Positions 1 to 9,375 of a stretch of DNA of 36,338 bases are shown here, in pieces. A program made the translations under genes and the position numbers. The number at the start of each line of letters is the position of its first letter. Position 1 is the stretch's first letter. Below the pieces are notes generated by a model. That model had not been told where the DNA came from. It saw only the letters and a program-made list of their open reading frames with translations, and made no database searches. The stretch is from Sulfurimonas sp. GWF2_37_8 (GTDB lineage: Bacteria > Campylobacterota > Campylobacteria > Campylobacterales > Sulfurimonadaceae): assembly GCA_001829625.1 (NCBI GenBank), contig MIBW01000018.1, forward strand, positions 2,058 through 38,395, given 5' to 3'.

Positions 1-1
1 A

Positions 2-451
2 AATTACGGCTCTATTGACGCAGTAGCTTCTTATATGCACCAAAGTTCCATCAATGATTACGATACTTCTATGGTGGGCATCGGCATAAGTATTCCTCTT
101 TACAGCGGAGGAAGAATCAGTGCGCAAACAGAGCAAGCACGCCTAAAACAAGAGATGGCAAAAGAGTCCTACAATGCGAAAAAGCTTCTTTTAGAAGAGG
201 AGATTGAGGGTTTAGTGATTGATTTACAAAGATACGAACATACACTTAAAGCAAAAGAGGCGCTCATCAACTCCTCAAGAGCAACAAAAGAGATAGTGCA
301 AGCGCGTTATATAGAGGGGCTTGCAACATACATAGAAATTCTCGATGCGAGCTCCACGCATTTATATGCGCAACTTGGGCTTTTAGAGGCAAATTTTTCT
401 ATAAAAAGAGCTAGAAACAGATTGGAATATTTAAAAGGAGAAAAAGAATGA
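2..451 (+). CDS. TolC-family outer-membrane efflux protein, C-terminal part
   Basis: The reading frame is already open at the left edge, so only the last ~150 residues are visible. The stretch around GISIPLYSGG is the conserved turn where a TolC protomer passes from beta barrel into its second helical repeat. Long amphipathic helices follow, then a motif close to YIEILDA, typical of TolC-family C-termini. TolC proteins form the outer-membrane and periplasmic tunnel of tripartite exporters. The stop overlaps the start of the adaptor gene by 4 bp, so the four genes from here to 3450 look like one exporter operon. The transported substrate cannot be told from sequence. Confidence 0.9.
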   Translation, partial: NYGSIDAVASYMHQSSINDYDTSMVGIGISIPLYSGGRISAQTEQARLKQEMAKESYNAKKLLLEEEIEGLVIDLQRYEHTLKAKEALINSSRATKEIVQARYIEGLATYIEILDASSTHLYAQLGLLEANFSIKRARNRLEYLKGEKE

Positions 452-1593
452 ATAAGTGGTTAAAGTATGGAATTATCGCACTCATTATTGCCATTGGCGG
501 AGCGATTTTTTACAACAAAGTTTATCTTGTAAAAGTCACGTTTGAGACACTAAAACCTCTGCACGGGGAGCTTCATGTAACTGTCCGCGCGATAGGAAAT
601 GTAGATGCAAAAAACATCTACAACATAACAGCACAAACAGGCGGAAAAATAGAAAAAATCTTTTTCGATGAGGGAGAATGGGTCAAAAAAGGTGACCTTC
701 TTGTAAGCATAGACCCTGTAGATATGCCTCTTCTTTTAGAAGAAGCAAGTTTATCGCTTAAAAAATCTAGTCATGAGCTCCAATCAACAAAAGAAAATTT
801 AGCAAGTTTAGAAGCGCAAAAAGTGCTTTTACAAGCCACTTACAAGCGTTATGAAAATCTTTTAGAGCAGAAGTTTGTCTCTAAGGCAGAGTACGACAAA
901 GCAAAAAGCGACTTAGATAACATAAACGCACAAGCCAAGGCAGCAAAGTCCAAAATAGCTTCCGCAGTTTCAGAAGAGTTGCGAGCGCAAAAGGGCATAG
1001 AGGCGATATCTGCCAAACTTCAGAGACTCAAAGTGTATGCGCCAGTTGATGGTTATATTGTTTCAAAAGAGGCCGAATTAAGCCAGTATGTTGCGCCATC
1101 TGAGGTGATTTTTAAAATCGTAGACCCAAAAACGCTATGGATACGGGCAAACATCGATGAGAGGCTGGCAAATCAGGTAAAAGTAATGCAAAAGGCAGTT
1201 ATAAAACTCCGCTCCAACCCAAATGAAAAAATAGAAGGAACACTTGAGCGTGTAGTTGCCATGAGCAACGCTGTTACATTGGAGCGAGAGGTAAACATAG
1301 GTTTTGACGTGACTCCAGAGACTTTTTACATTAACGAACAAGCCGAGGTAAGCATTGAAGTGGCAAAACATGAAAATGTTTTAAAAATCCCTCTCAAACT
1401 TCTCGTTACAAAAGAGGGCAAAAAAGGTCTTTGGGTGAGTGAGGATGAACGTGCTTATTTTAAAGAGGTCTCTGTTTTAGCGCAAAGTGATGAAGAGGCG
1501 GCGATTGCTTCGGGGATAAACGCAACTACGGAGCTTTTAGTGCCAAAGATAAACAACAAAGCTCTCAGTAACGGTATGAAGATTTTTCGATGA
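448..1593 (+). CDS. HlyD/DevB-type membrane-fusion (adaptor) protein
   Basis: A 381-aa periplasmic adaptor that links the inner-membrane ABC transporter to the TolC tunnel. One N-terminal transmembrane segment lies at about residues 6-22. A lipoyl-like half-domain follows (AQTGGKIEKIFFDEGEWVKKGD), then a long coiled coil (about 95-190), the returning lipoyl half (LQRLKVYAPVDGYIVS) and a beta-barrel domain. A GAF-like ABC adaptor order such as DevB fits the partner genes. It overlaps the upstream gene (ATGA) and the permease gene downstream, so translation is coupled. The family call is firm; the substrate is unknown. Confidence 0.92.
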   Translation: MNKWLKYGIIALIIAIGGAIFYNKVYLVKVTFETLKPLHGELHVTVRAIGNVDAKNIYNITAQTGGKIEKIFFDEGEWVKKGDLLVSIDPVDMPLLLEEASLSLKKSSHELQSTKENLASLEAQKVLLQATYKRYENLLEQKFVSKAEYDKAKSDLDNINAQAKAAKSKIASAVSEELRAQKGIEAISAKLQRLKVYAPVDGYIVSKEAELSQYVAPSEVIFKIVDPKTLWIRANIDERLANQVKVMQKAVIKLRSNPNEKIEGTLERVVAMSNAVTLEREVNIGFDVTPETFYINEQAEVSIEVAKHENVLKIPLKLLVTKEGKKGLWVSEDERAYFKEVSVLAQSDEEAAIASGINATTELLVPKINNKALSNGMKIFR

Positions 1594-2735
1594 TTGATTT
1601 GGCAAAAAGAGACATAGAACATACTCTTGGCAAGTTTATAGTTACGGCTATGGGCGTTGGAATGCTGCTTGGAATTGTTCTCATCATGATTGGTGTTTAC
1701 CGTGGCATGATGGTAGATGCGGAGATTTTACTTGATGACATAAGCGCAGATTTGTGGATAGTTCAGGAGAACACGCTTGGGCCATTTGCTGAATCTTCGC
1801 GCGTGCATGAAGACCTCAAAAATATCATCTATGTCGTAGCGGGGATTGACAAAAGTGAAGCGATGACCTTTCAAAACATCCAACTTCCGCGCCCAGAAAA
1901 ACCAGTGCGTGTTGTGGCTGTCGGTTACGATATTTACGGCGCAATAAATCCTATAAATCCAAAAAGATTGGTAGCAGGAAGAGAGCTTAAAAATGACCAT
2001 TATGAAATCGTGGTTACCGACAAAACAGGTTTTAAGTTAGATGAAAAAATCAAGCTTGGACGCAACTTTTACACAGTTGTGGGCATTACGCACAGCACCG
2101 TCTCCAACGGCGGTGACCCGCTTGTTTACATTAGCCTCAAAGATGCGCAGGACTTGCAGTTTTCTTACTCCAACAAAGAGATTCAAAATAATGTCGCACG
2201 AGGCGTGCAAAACGCAGAAACATTTATGGTAAATGTTATCGTAGCCCGTGTAAAAAGCGGGTATAACGTAGATGAGGTAGCAAGCGATATTCGTAAATGG
2301 CAACACAAAAGTGTCTATACTGCAGAACAACAAAAAGAGATACTAACAAAAAATGTAGTAGAGAAATCTGCTAAACAGATTGGTCTTTTTACTACAATTT
2401 TAGTGATTGTTTCAACAATAATTATTGCTTTAATCATCTACACAATGACCTTAGAAAAGATGAAAGAGATTTCTATTATGAAGCTCATGGGACTTCCAAA
2501 CTCTCTTATCATTTCTATGATTGTCAAAGAAACGCTGCTTCTTGGCGTTTTTGCTTTTATTTTTGGCAATATATTTTCACATCTTGTGTATGACAAATTT
2601 CCAAAACGCATCGTGCTTGAAATCCCCGATGCTTGGGGACTTTTTGGGGTTATTATTATTGCCTCAATCTTAGCCTCGTTTGTGGGTGTAAAAAAAGTTA
2701 TCAGTGCCGACCCCGCTTCGGCAATAGGAGGGTGA
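1590..2735 (+). CDS. ABC transporter permease, DevC/FtsX/MacB-like
   Basis: A 381-aa inner-membrane permease. The first transmembrane segment lies at about residues 17-39, a periplasmic domain of ~220 residues follows, and three C-terminal transmembrane segments (about 262-285, 305-330, 348-370) form the FtsX-like core. The start of the periplasmic domain (DLWIVQENTLGPFAE) resembles the DevC subgroup of ABC exporters. It carries no ATPase domain; the ATPase is the next gene, one base downstream. Together with the TolC and HlyD genes it would form a tripartite export machine, probably for a lipid, peptide or drug-like compound. Confidence 0.9.
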   Translation: MIDLAKRDIEHTLGKFIVTAMGVGMLLGIVLIMIGVYRGMMVDAEILLDDISADLWIVQENTLGPFAESSRVHEDLKNIIYVVAGIDKSEAMTFQNIQLPRPEKPVRVVAVGYDIYGAINPINPKRLVAGRELKNDHYEIVVTDKTGFKLDEKIKLGRNFYTVVGITHSTVSNGGDPLVYISLKDAQDLQFSYSNKEIQNNVARGVQNAETFMVNVIVARVKSGYNVDEVASDIRKWQHKSVYTAEQQKEILTKNVVEKSAKQIGLFTTILVIVSTIIIALIIYTMTLEKMKEISIMKLMGLPNSLIISMIVKETLLLGVFAFIFGNIFSHLVYDKFPKRIVLEIPDAWGLFGVIIIASILASFVGVKKVISADPASAIGG

Positions 2736-2736
2736 G

Positions 2737-3450
2737 ATGCAAAAAGATACAGCTATAAAAGTTCAAAACTTAGTCAAAAATTTCGGCAAGGGCGAGAACC
2801 TTGTAAAAGTTATTGAAAACGCTTCCTTTGAGATAAAAAAAGGGGAACTCGTAGCCCTCATAGCTCCAAGCGGTGCAGGAAAAACTACACTTTTAATGAT
2901 GATAGGATGCGTACAAGAGCCGACAAGCGGAGAAATTTGGTTGGGAGAGGAGAAAGTTTATGACAACAAATGGACGGCTAAAGACACACGTGCTATCCGC
3001 CGAGAAAAGATTGGTTTTATCTTTCAGGCGCACTATCTCATCCCGTTTTTAAATATCATGGAAAATATCACGCTCCTGCCACAAACGAACAAGGTAAGCG
3101 AAAAAGCGGCAAAGCAAAAAGCGACAGAGCTTTTAGAGTATCTCGACATTGCCGACAAAGCTTATGCTATGCCCTCACAGCTCTCAGGCGGACAAAACCA
3201 AAGAGTTGCCATTGCCAGAGCATTAGCCAACAACCCTCAAATCATCCTAGCTGATGAACCAACCGCCGCACTCGATGCACAGCGCTCCATCAGTGTTATC
3301 CAAATGCTCAAAAAAATTGCTCTAGAACAAAACGTAGCCATCATCACCGTAACGCACGACGAGAGAATCCTCCCATACTTTGACAAAATCATGAAGATAG
3401 AAAACAGAAGCATCGTTTTTCATGAGCTAGAAGGGGAAAAGATTGTGTGA
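2737..3450 (+). CDS. ABC transporter ATP-binding protein, LolD/MacB/DevA-like
   Basis: A 237-aa ABC ATPase that powers the preceding permease. Walker A is PSGAGKTT (44-51), the signature is LSGGQ (149-153), Walker B ends in ADEPTAALD (172-180) and the switch histidine is in VTHDE near residue 206. Length and motif spacing match the LolD/MacB/DevA group that works with FtsX-like permeases. It is the last gene of the four-gene exporter operon. A long inverted repeat starts at its stop codon. Confidence 0.95.
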   Translation: MQKDTAIKVQNLVKNFGKGENLVKVIENASFEIKKGELVALIAPSGAGKTTLLMMIGCVQEPTSGEIWLGEEKVYDNKWTAKDTRAIRREKIGFIFQAHYLIPFLNIMENITLLPQTNKVSEKAAKQKATELLEYLDIADKAYAMPSQLSGGQNQRVAIARALANNPQIILADEPTAALDAQRSISVIQMLKKIALEQNVAIITVTHDERILPYFDKIMKIENRSIVFHELEGEKIV

Positions 3451-3487
3451 TGTTTACAGATACCTCTTTATTTATTTGTAAACATCA
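3448..3487. terminator. Inverted repeat between convergent genes, possible terminator
   Basis: TGATGTTTACA at 3448-3458 is the exact reverse complement of TGTAAACATCA at 3477-3487, separated by an 18-base loop. It begins at the stop codon of the ABC ATPase gene and lies between convergent genes, which suits bidirectional termination. There is no clear T run after it on either strand, so an intrinsic terminator is only a moderate guess. Confidence 0.4.
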
Positions 3488-3553
3488 CCTCTGCATACTC
3501 TTAATGTTTAATATAAAAGAGAAAATCTAATGATTTATATTACGGAGCTACGC

Positions 3554-3991
3554 TTACTCTTTGTCGTCATTATAAGCATCTATAAAATCATCAAGAAGAA
3601 AATAGATAGACTCCACACTATCGGTGTAAGCATCTTTTGTCTGAAAAAAATCATTGGCATGGTAGGTAAACGCAAGAGTTTCTACAGCATCTTTGCGTTT
3701 GGTGCGGATCTCCTCGCCCACAGCGATACCGACATTCATAATATAAGTCGTATCTACTTTTACAGATTCTATTTTTAGCATAAAAGTTGCGCTATCGGGA
3801 GCATCAAGCGTGATACCGGCAGCAAGAAGTTTTGTACTTATTGCCTCTTTAAGCGTCTCTTCTTGCGTTTTGTTGATAAAGTCACTTTTGTTGATAAAAT
3901 AGACACGAAGGTTTTGCAGGTTCTCCAAAGTAAATGGAGGCGCAGCAAAAAGAGAAATACTCAACAAAACAAGCAGGAAAATCTTTTTCAT
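3554..3991 (-). CDS. Exported protein of unknown function
   Basis: A 145-aa protein with a clear signal peptide: a basic start (MKK), a hydrophobic core (IFLLVLLSISLFA) and a probable cut after AA near residue 17. The mature part has alternating short strands and helices and no cysteine pair or known catalytic motif. I do not recognise the family. The gene start overlaps the end of the thioredoxin-like gene upstream by 4 bp, so the two are co-transcribed and translationally coupled. The context suggests a periplasmic partner of that thioredoxin, but nothing proves it. Confidence 0.75.
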   Translation of the reverse strand: MKKIFLLVLLSISLFAAPPFTLENLQNLRVYFINKSDFINKTQEETLKEAISTKLLAAGITLDAPDSATFMLKIESVKVDTTYIMNVGIAVGEEIRTKRKDAVETLAFTYHANDFFQTKDAYTDSVESIYFLLDDFIDAYNDDKE

Positions 3992-4422
3992 TTTTTCTCG
4001 CTTTTATAGCTCTGTATCGTATCCTCAAGTGTTCCTAAAAACTCATCTTTTTTTACATACCCTAAAGACTCAAAAAGAGTATCTCCGCTTTTTGGGTCTA
4101 TAAAATAGACAGTCGGAATCCTTTGTGCAAAATAGGCAGGAGGATATTTTCCTTTGTCGTGGTTTTTGTCTAAGATAAGGGCGATAAAGTTTTCATTTAC
4201 TTTCATCGCCACCGCTTTTCTTTGGAGCGTTTTTCTCTCAAACTTGCGACACCAAGGGCAGTAGTCTCCAACCATTACTATCATGAGCGGTTTGCTCTCT
4301 TTTTTGGCAACTGCGAGTGCTTGGTCATACTCTCTATAGTATCCCATAGTCGTAGAAAACTCATCGATCTGCGCGCCAAAAAGCCCAAACGCAAGGGCAA
4401 AAAATAAAACAATTGTTTTCAT
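3988..4422 (-). CDS. Periplasmic thioredoxin-fold protein
   Basis: A 144-aa exported protein. The signal peptide covers about residues 1-17 (LFFALAFGLFGA). The thioredoxin domain carries a CPWC redox centre (C55-C58) in VGDYCPWCRKF and a cis-proline in RIPTVYFID. This is the Thioredoxin_7/SoxW-like type used to reduce periplasmic disulfides or to aid cytochrome or sulfur-oxidation enzymes. An AGGAG ribosome site and a TATAAT box lie upstream, so it is the first gene of a two-gene operon. The precise redox partner cannot be read from the window. Confidence 0.88.
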   Translation of the reverse strand: MKTIVLFFALAFGLFGAQIDEFSTTMGYYREYDQALAVAKKESKPLMIVMVGDYCPWCRKFERKTLQRKAVAMKVNENFIALILDKNHDKGKYPPAYFAQRIPTVYFIDPKSGDTLFESLGYVKKDEFLGTLEDTIQSYKSEKK

Positions 4423-4449
4423 AAAAAACTCCTAAAATGTAATGTTTTA

Positions 4450-4455
4450 ATTATA
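4450..4455 (-). promoter_or_regulatory. -10 box for the thioredoxin operon
   Basis: On the minus strand this reads TATAAT in the context GAATGCTATAATTAAA, 28 bases before the ATG at 4422. An AGGAG ribosome site lies between. No good -35 box is visible, as is common for sigma-70 promoters of Campylobacterota. Confidence 0.6.
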
Positions 4456-4545
4456 GCATTCTCTTATACAATCTTGAATGATTTTGTTGTTGTGTTGTTG
4501 TGAAAAGATGATGTATGATTTCGATACTTTTTTATAGGAAAAATA

Positions 4546-5526
4546 ATGGTAGATTTTCGAATTGGTACATATCTTCTCAAGCCGTTCAATATAGACTCCA
4601 AAGAACTTATGGAGAACTATTTGCAACATGTTCAGAGCAATCTTAGTGATTATTCTTTTACTGCCAATTTTATGTGGCTTGGAAACTCTAGCGGTTTTTA
4701 TACGATAGTCAATGATACTTTTTGTCTTTTTATACTCAATGGAAGTGAACTCTCTATGCTTTTGCCACCGCTGGGAAAACTAGAAAATATTAATGATGCC
4801 ATCATCGAGTGTTTTGCTATTATGAATACAAATAACTCCTCAAAATATCTCTCACGCATTGATTATGTGGATGAATACTATATGCAAAATTTCATTCATA
4901 ATGTAGAAGAGTTGGAGATATTCGAGGTGCTTGAGAACTATCTTGTTGAGAAAAAACTTGCCGATTATGTCTATAATATTGATGATCTTATCGAACTACG
5001 CGGTAACAGTTATCATACAAAACGTACGGAAATCAATAAGTTTAAAAATGTTTATCCGAACTATTCTGTAGAAATACTTGATTCAAAAATTCATGCAGAG
5101 TATATTACGGAGCTATTTAATCGTTGGGTTGTGAACAGAATGAAATATATGCCAAAAGTCGAAATTGATGCTTTTTTGGATGGCATCAACTATGAACGTT
5201 TTGCGATTAAACGTATCCTTAAATATTACGATAGACTCAATTTATACGGTATGGTACTCAAAATTGATGGTGCGTTTGTTGGCTTTACTATTGGTGAAAA
5301 AGTGAGCGAATCGACTGCAAGCGTACTAATTGAAAAGACGGAATTTGATATTTTAGGTTCGGCGCAGTTTATTTTTAGAGAGTTTTGCAAAGTTTTAAAA
5401 GAGCAATATGGTTCTATATATATAAACGCGGGTGATGATATGGGGTTTGAAAACCTCAAAAAGGTCAAACTCTCCTACCGTCCAAAAAAACTTTTGCCAA
5501 AATACTCTATCTATCAGAAAAACTGA
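4546..5526 (+). CDS. DUF2156 (phosphatidylglycerol lysyltransferase C-terminal-like) protein
   Basis: A 326-aa soluble protein resembling the DUF2156 family, a tandem GNAT-fold domain also found as the catalytic half of MprF aminoacyl-lipid synthases. Supporting stretches are YVYNIDDLIELRG followed by KRTEINKF, and in the second half GFTIGEKV and YINAGDDMGFENL. There is no membrane domain, so it is the stand-alone form. Its substrate is unknown; aminoacyl or acyl transfer is the family expectation. A GATACT box at 4519-4524 and a weak AGG site precede the ATG. It overlaps the next gene, a GNAT acetyltransferase, by one base. Confidence 0.8.
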   Translation: MVDFRIGTYLLKPFNIDSKELMENYLQHVQSNLSDYSFTANFMWLGNSSGFYTIVNDTFCLFILNGSELSMLLPPLGKLENINDAIIECFAIMNTNNSSKYLSRIDYVDEYYMQNFIHNVEELEIFEVLENYLVEKKLADYVYNIDDLIELRGNSYHTKRTEINKFKNVYPNYSVEILDSKIHAEYITELFNRWVVNRMKYMPKVEIDAFLDGINYERFAIKRILKYYDRLNLYGMVLKIDGAFVGFTIGEKVSESTASVLIEKTEFDILGSAQFIFREFCKVLKEQYGSIYINAGDDMGFENLKKVKLSYRPKKLLPKYSIYQKN

Positions 5527-5969
5527 TGCGAATATCTCCTGCATCCGACACACATCTTCATGCTCTTTGTGCGCTTGAAAATGCCACCTTTGATGCCCAC
5601 AGTTTTCCACTCTCTAAACGCAACTTCATCCACCATCTCAAAAAGGGAAATATCTTTATAGCGCACAAGCAAACGCAGATTATGGGCTATATTTTGTTAT
5701 TTACCTATAAAAAATCTTTACGTATCTATTCCATTGCGGTAGATAAAGATTTTCGTGGTCAAAAAGTGGGAATGAAACTCATGGAATACACCAAAGAGCT
5801 GGCAATAATAATGCAAAAAGAGAGACTTACACTCGAAGTCAAAACATCCAATCTAAATGCAATTCGATTTTATGAAAGATTTGGTTTTAAGATGATGAAA
5901 AGACTCAAAGAGTATTATTCAACTGAAGATGGGTACAAAATGGAGATGATGTTAAAAAAAACAGTGTAA
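5526..5969 (+). CDS. GNAT-family N-acetyltransferase, RimI-like
   Basis: A 147-aa single-domain GNAT enzyme that transfers acetyl from acetyl-CoA to an amine. The acetyl-CoA pyrophosphate loop is visible as VDKDFRGQKVGMKL (Q/RxxGxG/A pattern). It is followed by the strand LTLEVKTSNLNAIRFYERFGF, a hallmark of the RimI group that acetylates protein N-termini. The start codon overlaps the stop of the DUF2156 gene, so the two are coupled. The target protein is not predictable; RimI-like is a subfamily guess. Confidence 0.85.
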   Translation: MRISPASDTHLHALCALENATFDAHSFPLSKRNFIHHLKKGNIFIAHKQTQIMGYILLFTYKKSLRIYSIAVDKDFRGQKVGMKLMEYTKELAIIMQKERLTLEVKTSNLNAIRFYERFGFKMMKRLKEYYSTEDGYKMEMMLKKTV

Positions 5970-6235
5970 GGCAATAATCAAAGGCGGTAATTAATTTAGA
6001 TAACTGGCGATAGGGAGCATTATATTTTGAAGCGCAGCCTATCTTTGTGCGATTAATGCTTCATCTTGTTTGTAGGACTTGACGATAGATTTTTGAAAAA
6101 GAGACATGGACAAACCTTGTTTTTTGTGGCACCTATAGTATCAAAATGAACCAAAAAGTAACATTATCAGCCTTTTAAATCCTCCTAAATCTTCTTTTGT
6201 GTAAAATGCGTCCATCAAGTCACAAGGATAAAATT

Positions 6236-7606
6236 ATGAGTATTTATAGAGAGTATGACATCAGAGGAATCTACGAAAAAGAGTTACATGAGCAGAGTGT
6301 GGTACGTATTGGATATGCACTTGCAAGTAAGATAGAGGGCGAATATGTGGCGGTTGGGTATGATGCAAGAAGTCACTCTCCGATACTCTTTGAGTATCTC
6401 GTACATGGTTTAAACGCAGGTGGTAAGAAAGTTCTCGATATGGGGCTGGTACCGACACCTGTGAACTATTTTGCAAATTATCAAGTCTGGGACGGCATCA
6501 CACCATCGGCTTCTGTGATGATAACAGGCTCACACAACCCTAGCGAATATAACGGTTTTAAAATCACGGTAAATAAAGCGCCTTTTTTTAGTGAAGCTAT
6601 CTATGCTTTGGGACGCGAATGTGAAATCATGCCTTTTCCTGCTAAAGTTGCAAGGGAAGTAACAAAGATAAACGCAGTAGAGAGATATATAGACTTTTTG
6701 GTTGAGGAGTTTGAGCATCTCAAAGGTATGGAGACAAAAATAGTGTATGACTGTGGTAACGGTGTTGCTGGAGTTGTAACGGAAGATATTTTTCATAATC
6801 TGCAACTTGATGCCAAGGGTCTTTATGTCGATCCAGATGGAACTTTTCCAAACCATCACCCAGACCCTTCAGATGAGCACAACCTAGAAGATGTCAAAAA
6901 ACTTCTCGAAGCAGAAGGGGAAATCGCGTTTGCCTATGATGGAGACGCTGACCGTATCGCTGTTTTGACACACAAAAACAATATCAAAGGCGATATGATG
7001 GCGCTTTTATATACGCTCAATATGGATAAACCAACTGTTGTTGGTGAGGTGAAATGTTCACAAGTGATGTATGATGAGCTTGAAAAACGTGGCTCAAAGG
7101 TTGTTATGTATAAAACAGGACACTCCAACATCAAAGTCAAGATGCAAGAAGTAAATGCAGACCTTGCGTGTGAAGTCAGCGGACATATCTTTTTCAAAAA
7201 CCGTTATTTTGGTTATGATGATGCTATCTATGCGACGCTTCGTATGTTGGAGTTGATTCATATCGGGATTGATTTGGATGCAGAACTTGCGAAACTGCCT
7301 CAGGTTTTTTCTACAGAAGAGATAAAAGTAGAAACGACAGAAAAACAGAAGTTTCAAATCATAGAAAAAGTAAAAGAGCTTCTTCAAAACCCACCACAAG
7401 GTTTTCCAGCGATACGTGACATCATAGAAGTAGATGGACTTCGTATCAATTTTGAAAACGGCTGGGGACTTGTGCGTGCAAGTAACACGACTCCAGTGCT
7501 TGTCACACGTTTCGAATCCACTTCACAAAAAGAAGCAAAACACTATGAAGATGCGATAAATGATTTGATAGTGGAAGCAAAACGCAGCTTAGAAGCTAAA
7601 AGTTAG
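6236..7606 (+). CDS. manB: Phosphomannomutase/phosphoglucomutase
   Basis: A 456-aa alpha-D-phosphohexomutase that interconverts hexose 6-phosphate and 1-phosphate for LPS, capsule or exopolysaccharide sugars. The phosphoserine loop is TGSHNP (97-102, S99), the magnesium loop is DGDADR (235-240), the sugar-binding loop is in CEVSGHIFF and the phosphate-binding loop is RASNTTP near the C-terminus. An AUG 13 codons upstream is in frame, but 6236 has the AAGGA site (6224-6228) and begins the conserved SIYREYDIRG. A TAAAAT box at 6202-6207 is a likely -10. Bifunctionality (AlgC/ManB type) is usual but unproven here. Confidence 0.92.
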   Translation: MSIYREYDIRGIYEKELHEQSVVRIGYALASKIEGEYVAVGYDARSHSPILFEYLVHGLNAGGKKVLDMGLVPTPVNYFANYQVWDGITPSASVMITGSHNPSEYNGFKITVNKAPFFSEAIYALGRECEIMPFPAKVAREVTKINAVERYIDFLVEEFEHLKGMETKIVYDCGNGVAGVVTEDIFHNLQLDAKGLYVDPDGTFPNHHPDPSDEHNLEDVKKLLEAEGEIAFAYDGDADRIAVLTHKNNIKGDMMALLYTLNMDKPTVVGEVKCSQVMYDELEKRGSKVVMYKTGHSNIKVKMQEVNADLACEVSGHIFFKNRYFGYDDAIYATLRMLELIHIGIDLDAELAKLPQVFSTEEIKVETTEKQKFQIIEKVKELLQNPPQGFPAIRDIIEVDGLRINFENGWGLVRASNTTPVLVTRFESTSQKEAKHYEDAINDLIVEAKRSLEAKS

Positions 7607-7665
7607 ATTGTCACGTCGCGAGCATAGCGCGGCAGTCTAAAAAAGAGCTTTTAGAACTCTTTATA
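7603..7665. terminator. GC-rich imperfect hairpin plus second stem after manB
   Basis: Starting at the manB stop, TTAGATTGTC...CGCG (7603-7620) pairs imperfectly with CGCGGCAGTCTAA (7628-7640). A second stem AAAGAG/CTCTTT follows. The local GC content is far above the surroundings. It probably ends the manB transcript, but the T run is short. Confidence 0.35.
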
Positions 7666-7686
7666 TGTAGCTAACACCTCTTTTGT

Positions 7687-7692
7687 TATACT
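7687..7692 (+). promoter_or_regulatory. -10 box for pyrC
   Basis: TATACT sits 30 bases before the pyrC ATG, followed by AAGGAAAT as the ribosome site at 7711-7718. No -35 match is evident. Confidence 0.5.
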
Positions 7693-7721
7693 TTTGTATT
7701 GAAAAAATTTAAGGAAATATT

Positions 7722-8729
7722 ATGAAAACTCATACACTTTTGATGCCTCTGGATATGCATTTGCATTTGCGTGATGGAGTGATGCTTGAAAATATTGCAC
7801 CTCTGAGTGCATACAGTTTTAGCGGTGGGCTTGTGATGCCAAATCTTGTGCCTCCTGTTTCTACTTTAGAAGATATAAAAGCCTACAAACAACGCATTAT
7901 GGCAGCCGTACCAAACGACTATTTTGAACCATACATGACGCTTTTTTATAAAAACTATGACAAAGCTTTTTTGGAGAGTATCGCAGAACATATTACTGCT
8001 ATCAAACTTTATCCTGCAGGTATCACGACAAATTCTGAAGGCGGTGTCTCTTCTTTTGATATTGCAGAGATGCGTTCTACTCTTGAGACGATGAGTAGTC
8101 TTGGTATTCCTCTTTGTGTTCATGGAGAGACAGACGGTTTTGTGATGGATAGAGAGGCAGAATTTATGACTATTTATGAACTTTTGGCACAAAATTTTCC
8201 AAAACTCAAAATCATTATGGAACATATCACGACCAAAGCCGCGGTGGATATGCTAGACAAATATGAAAACCTCTATGCCACGATAACAGTGCACCACCTT
8301 ATTCTTACCCTTGATGACGTGGTCGGTGGGATGATGAAACCGCACCTTTTTTGTAAACCAATCGCCAAACGTCCTGAAGATTTGGAAGCACTTTTAAATA
8401 TCGCACTTGACGCACATCCAAAGGTTATGTTTGGTTCAGACTCAGCACCGCATCCGCAACACAAAAAAGAGTCTTGTGGTTGTGCGGCAGGTGTTTTTAC
8501 TGCACCTATCGCATTGCAGCTATTGTGTGAAGTTTTTGAAAAAAACAACAAACTCGGCAATCTTCAAGCTTTTGTGAGTGACAATGCACAAAATATCTAT
8601 GGTATCTGCCCAGAGTTTAAAGAGGTAGTCCTTGAAAAACGACCATTTGTTGTGCCTGAGAACTACTCTGGTGTAGTCCCTATGTATGCTGGAGAAACTA
8701 TCGAATGGGCGATAGAGAGTGTTGATTAA
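7722..8729 (+). CDS. pyrC: Dihydroorotase, class II (PyrC)
   Basis: A 335-aa zinc amidohydrolase that cyclises carbamoyl-aspartate to dihydroorotate in pyrimidine synthesis. The HxH zinc motif is in MHLHLRDG, followed by the conserved VMPNL. The bridging lysine is in AIKLYPAG, further zinc histidines in CVHGE and MEHIT, and the catalytic aspartate in FGSDSAPHP. Length and motifs match the E. coli-type PyrC of ~345 residues rather than the longer class I enzyme. Its end overlaps the response-regulator start by 11 bp, a tight link between a biosynthetic gene and a signalling pair. Confidence 0.97.
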   Translation: MKTHTLLMPLDMHLHLRDGVMLENIAPLSAYSFSGGLVMPNLVPPVSTLEDIKAYKQRIMAAVPNDYFEPYMTLFYKNYDKAFLESIAEHITAIKLYPAGITTNSEGGVSSFDIAEMRSTLETMSSLGIPLCVHGETDGFVMDREAEFMTIYELLAQNFPKLKIIMEHITTKAAVDMLDKYENLYATITVHHLILTLDDVVGGMMKPHLFCKPIAKRPEDLEALLNIALDAHPKVMFGSDSAPHPQHKKESCGCAAGVFTAPIALQLLCEVFEKNNKLGNLQAFVSDNAQNIYGICPEFKEVVLEKRPFVVPENYSGVVPMYAGETIEWAIESVD

Positions 8730-9375
8730 GATTTTACTTCTCGAAGATGATTTGCTTTTTGCAGAGACACTAAGTGATCTGCTTGAAGAAAATGGCTATG
8801 AGGTTGTTCATGCACCAAATGGGCAAAAAGCTCTTGATTTGCTTTATGGAAAAAAGTTTGATATCTATCTTTTGGATATCAATGTTCCTCTTATCAACGG
8901 TATAACACTGCTGCAAGAGCTGCGTGATGCAGATGACAACACACCTACTGTTTTTTTGACCTCACACAAAGACAAAGAGATGCTTAAAGAGGGTTTTTTA
9001 AGTGGAGCGGATGACTATATCACAAAACCTTTTGACAGTGATGAGTTGCTACTGCGTTTACACTCGATTGTACGCCGTATCAAAAAAGATGTTGTCGAGA
9101 GCGTCGGTTTGCTTATGCATGATGCTACGCACAAACGTATTTTTTATGACACACATGAGCTAGAACTTTCAAAAAAAGAGTATCAGCTTCTTGTGTTGCT
9201 CATGCATCATGCGGACAATCTTGTTCCAAAAGAGCTTATCATGGAAGAGTTGTGGAGTGCAGGGGAGAGCGGGAGCGAAGGGGCTATTCGTGTCTATATC
9301 AACCGCATCAAACAATTGTTACCTCAGATAAAGATTGAAAATATACGCGGTCTAGGATATAAACTTGTTTCGTAA
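8719..9375 (+). CDS. OmpR-family two-component response regulator
   Basis: A 218-aa DNA-binding response regulator. The receiver domain has the acidic pair at D10-D11, the phospho-acceptor D53 in [12 protein letters not shown], the switch threonine in FLTSH and the lysine in DDYITKPFD. The C-terminal winged helix (about 125-217) ends in [13 protein letters not shown] and IRGLGYKL, typical of OmpR/PhoB. The GTG start at 8719 overlaps pyrC by 11 bp (a TTG at 8722 is possible). It overlaps the kinase gene downstream, so it should be that kinase's partner. The regulon is not visible. Confidence 0.93.
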   Translation: MLIKILLLEDDLLFAETLSDLLEENGYEVVHAPNGQKALDLLYGKKFDIYLLDINVPLINGITLLQELRDADDNTPTVFLTSHKDKEMLKEGFLSGADDYITKPFDSDELLLRLHSIVRRIKKDVVESVGLLMHDATHKRIFYDTHELELSKKEYQLLVLLMHHADNLVPKELIMEELWSAGESGSEGAIRVYINRIKQLLPQIKIENIRGLGYKLVS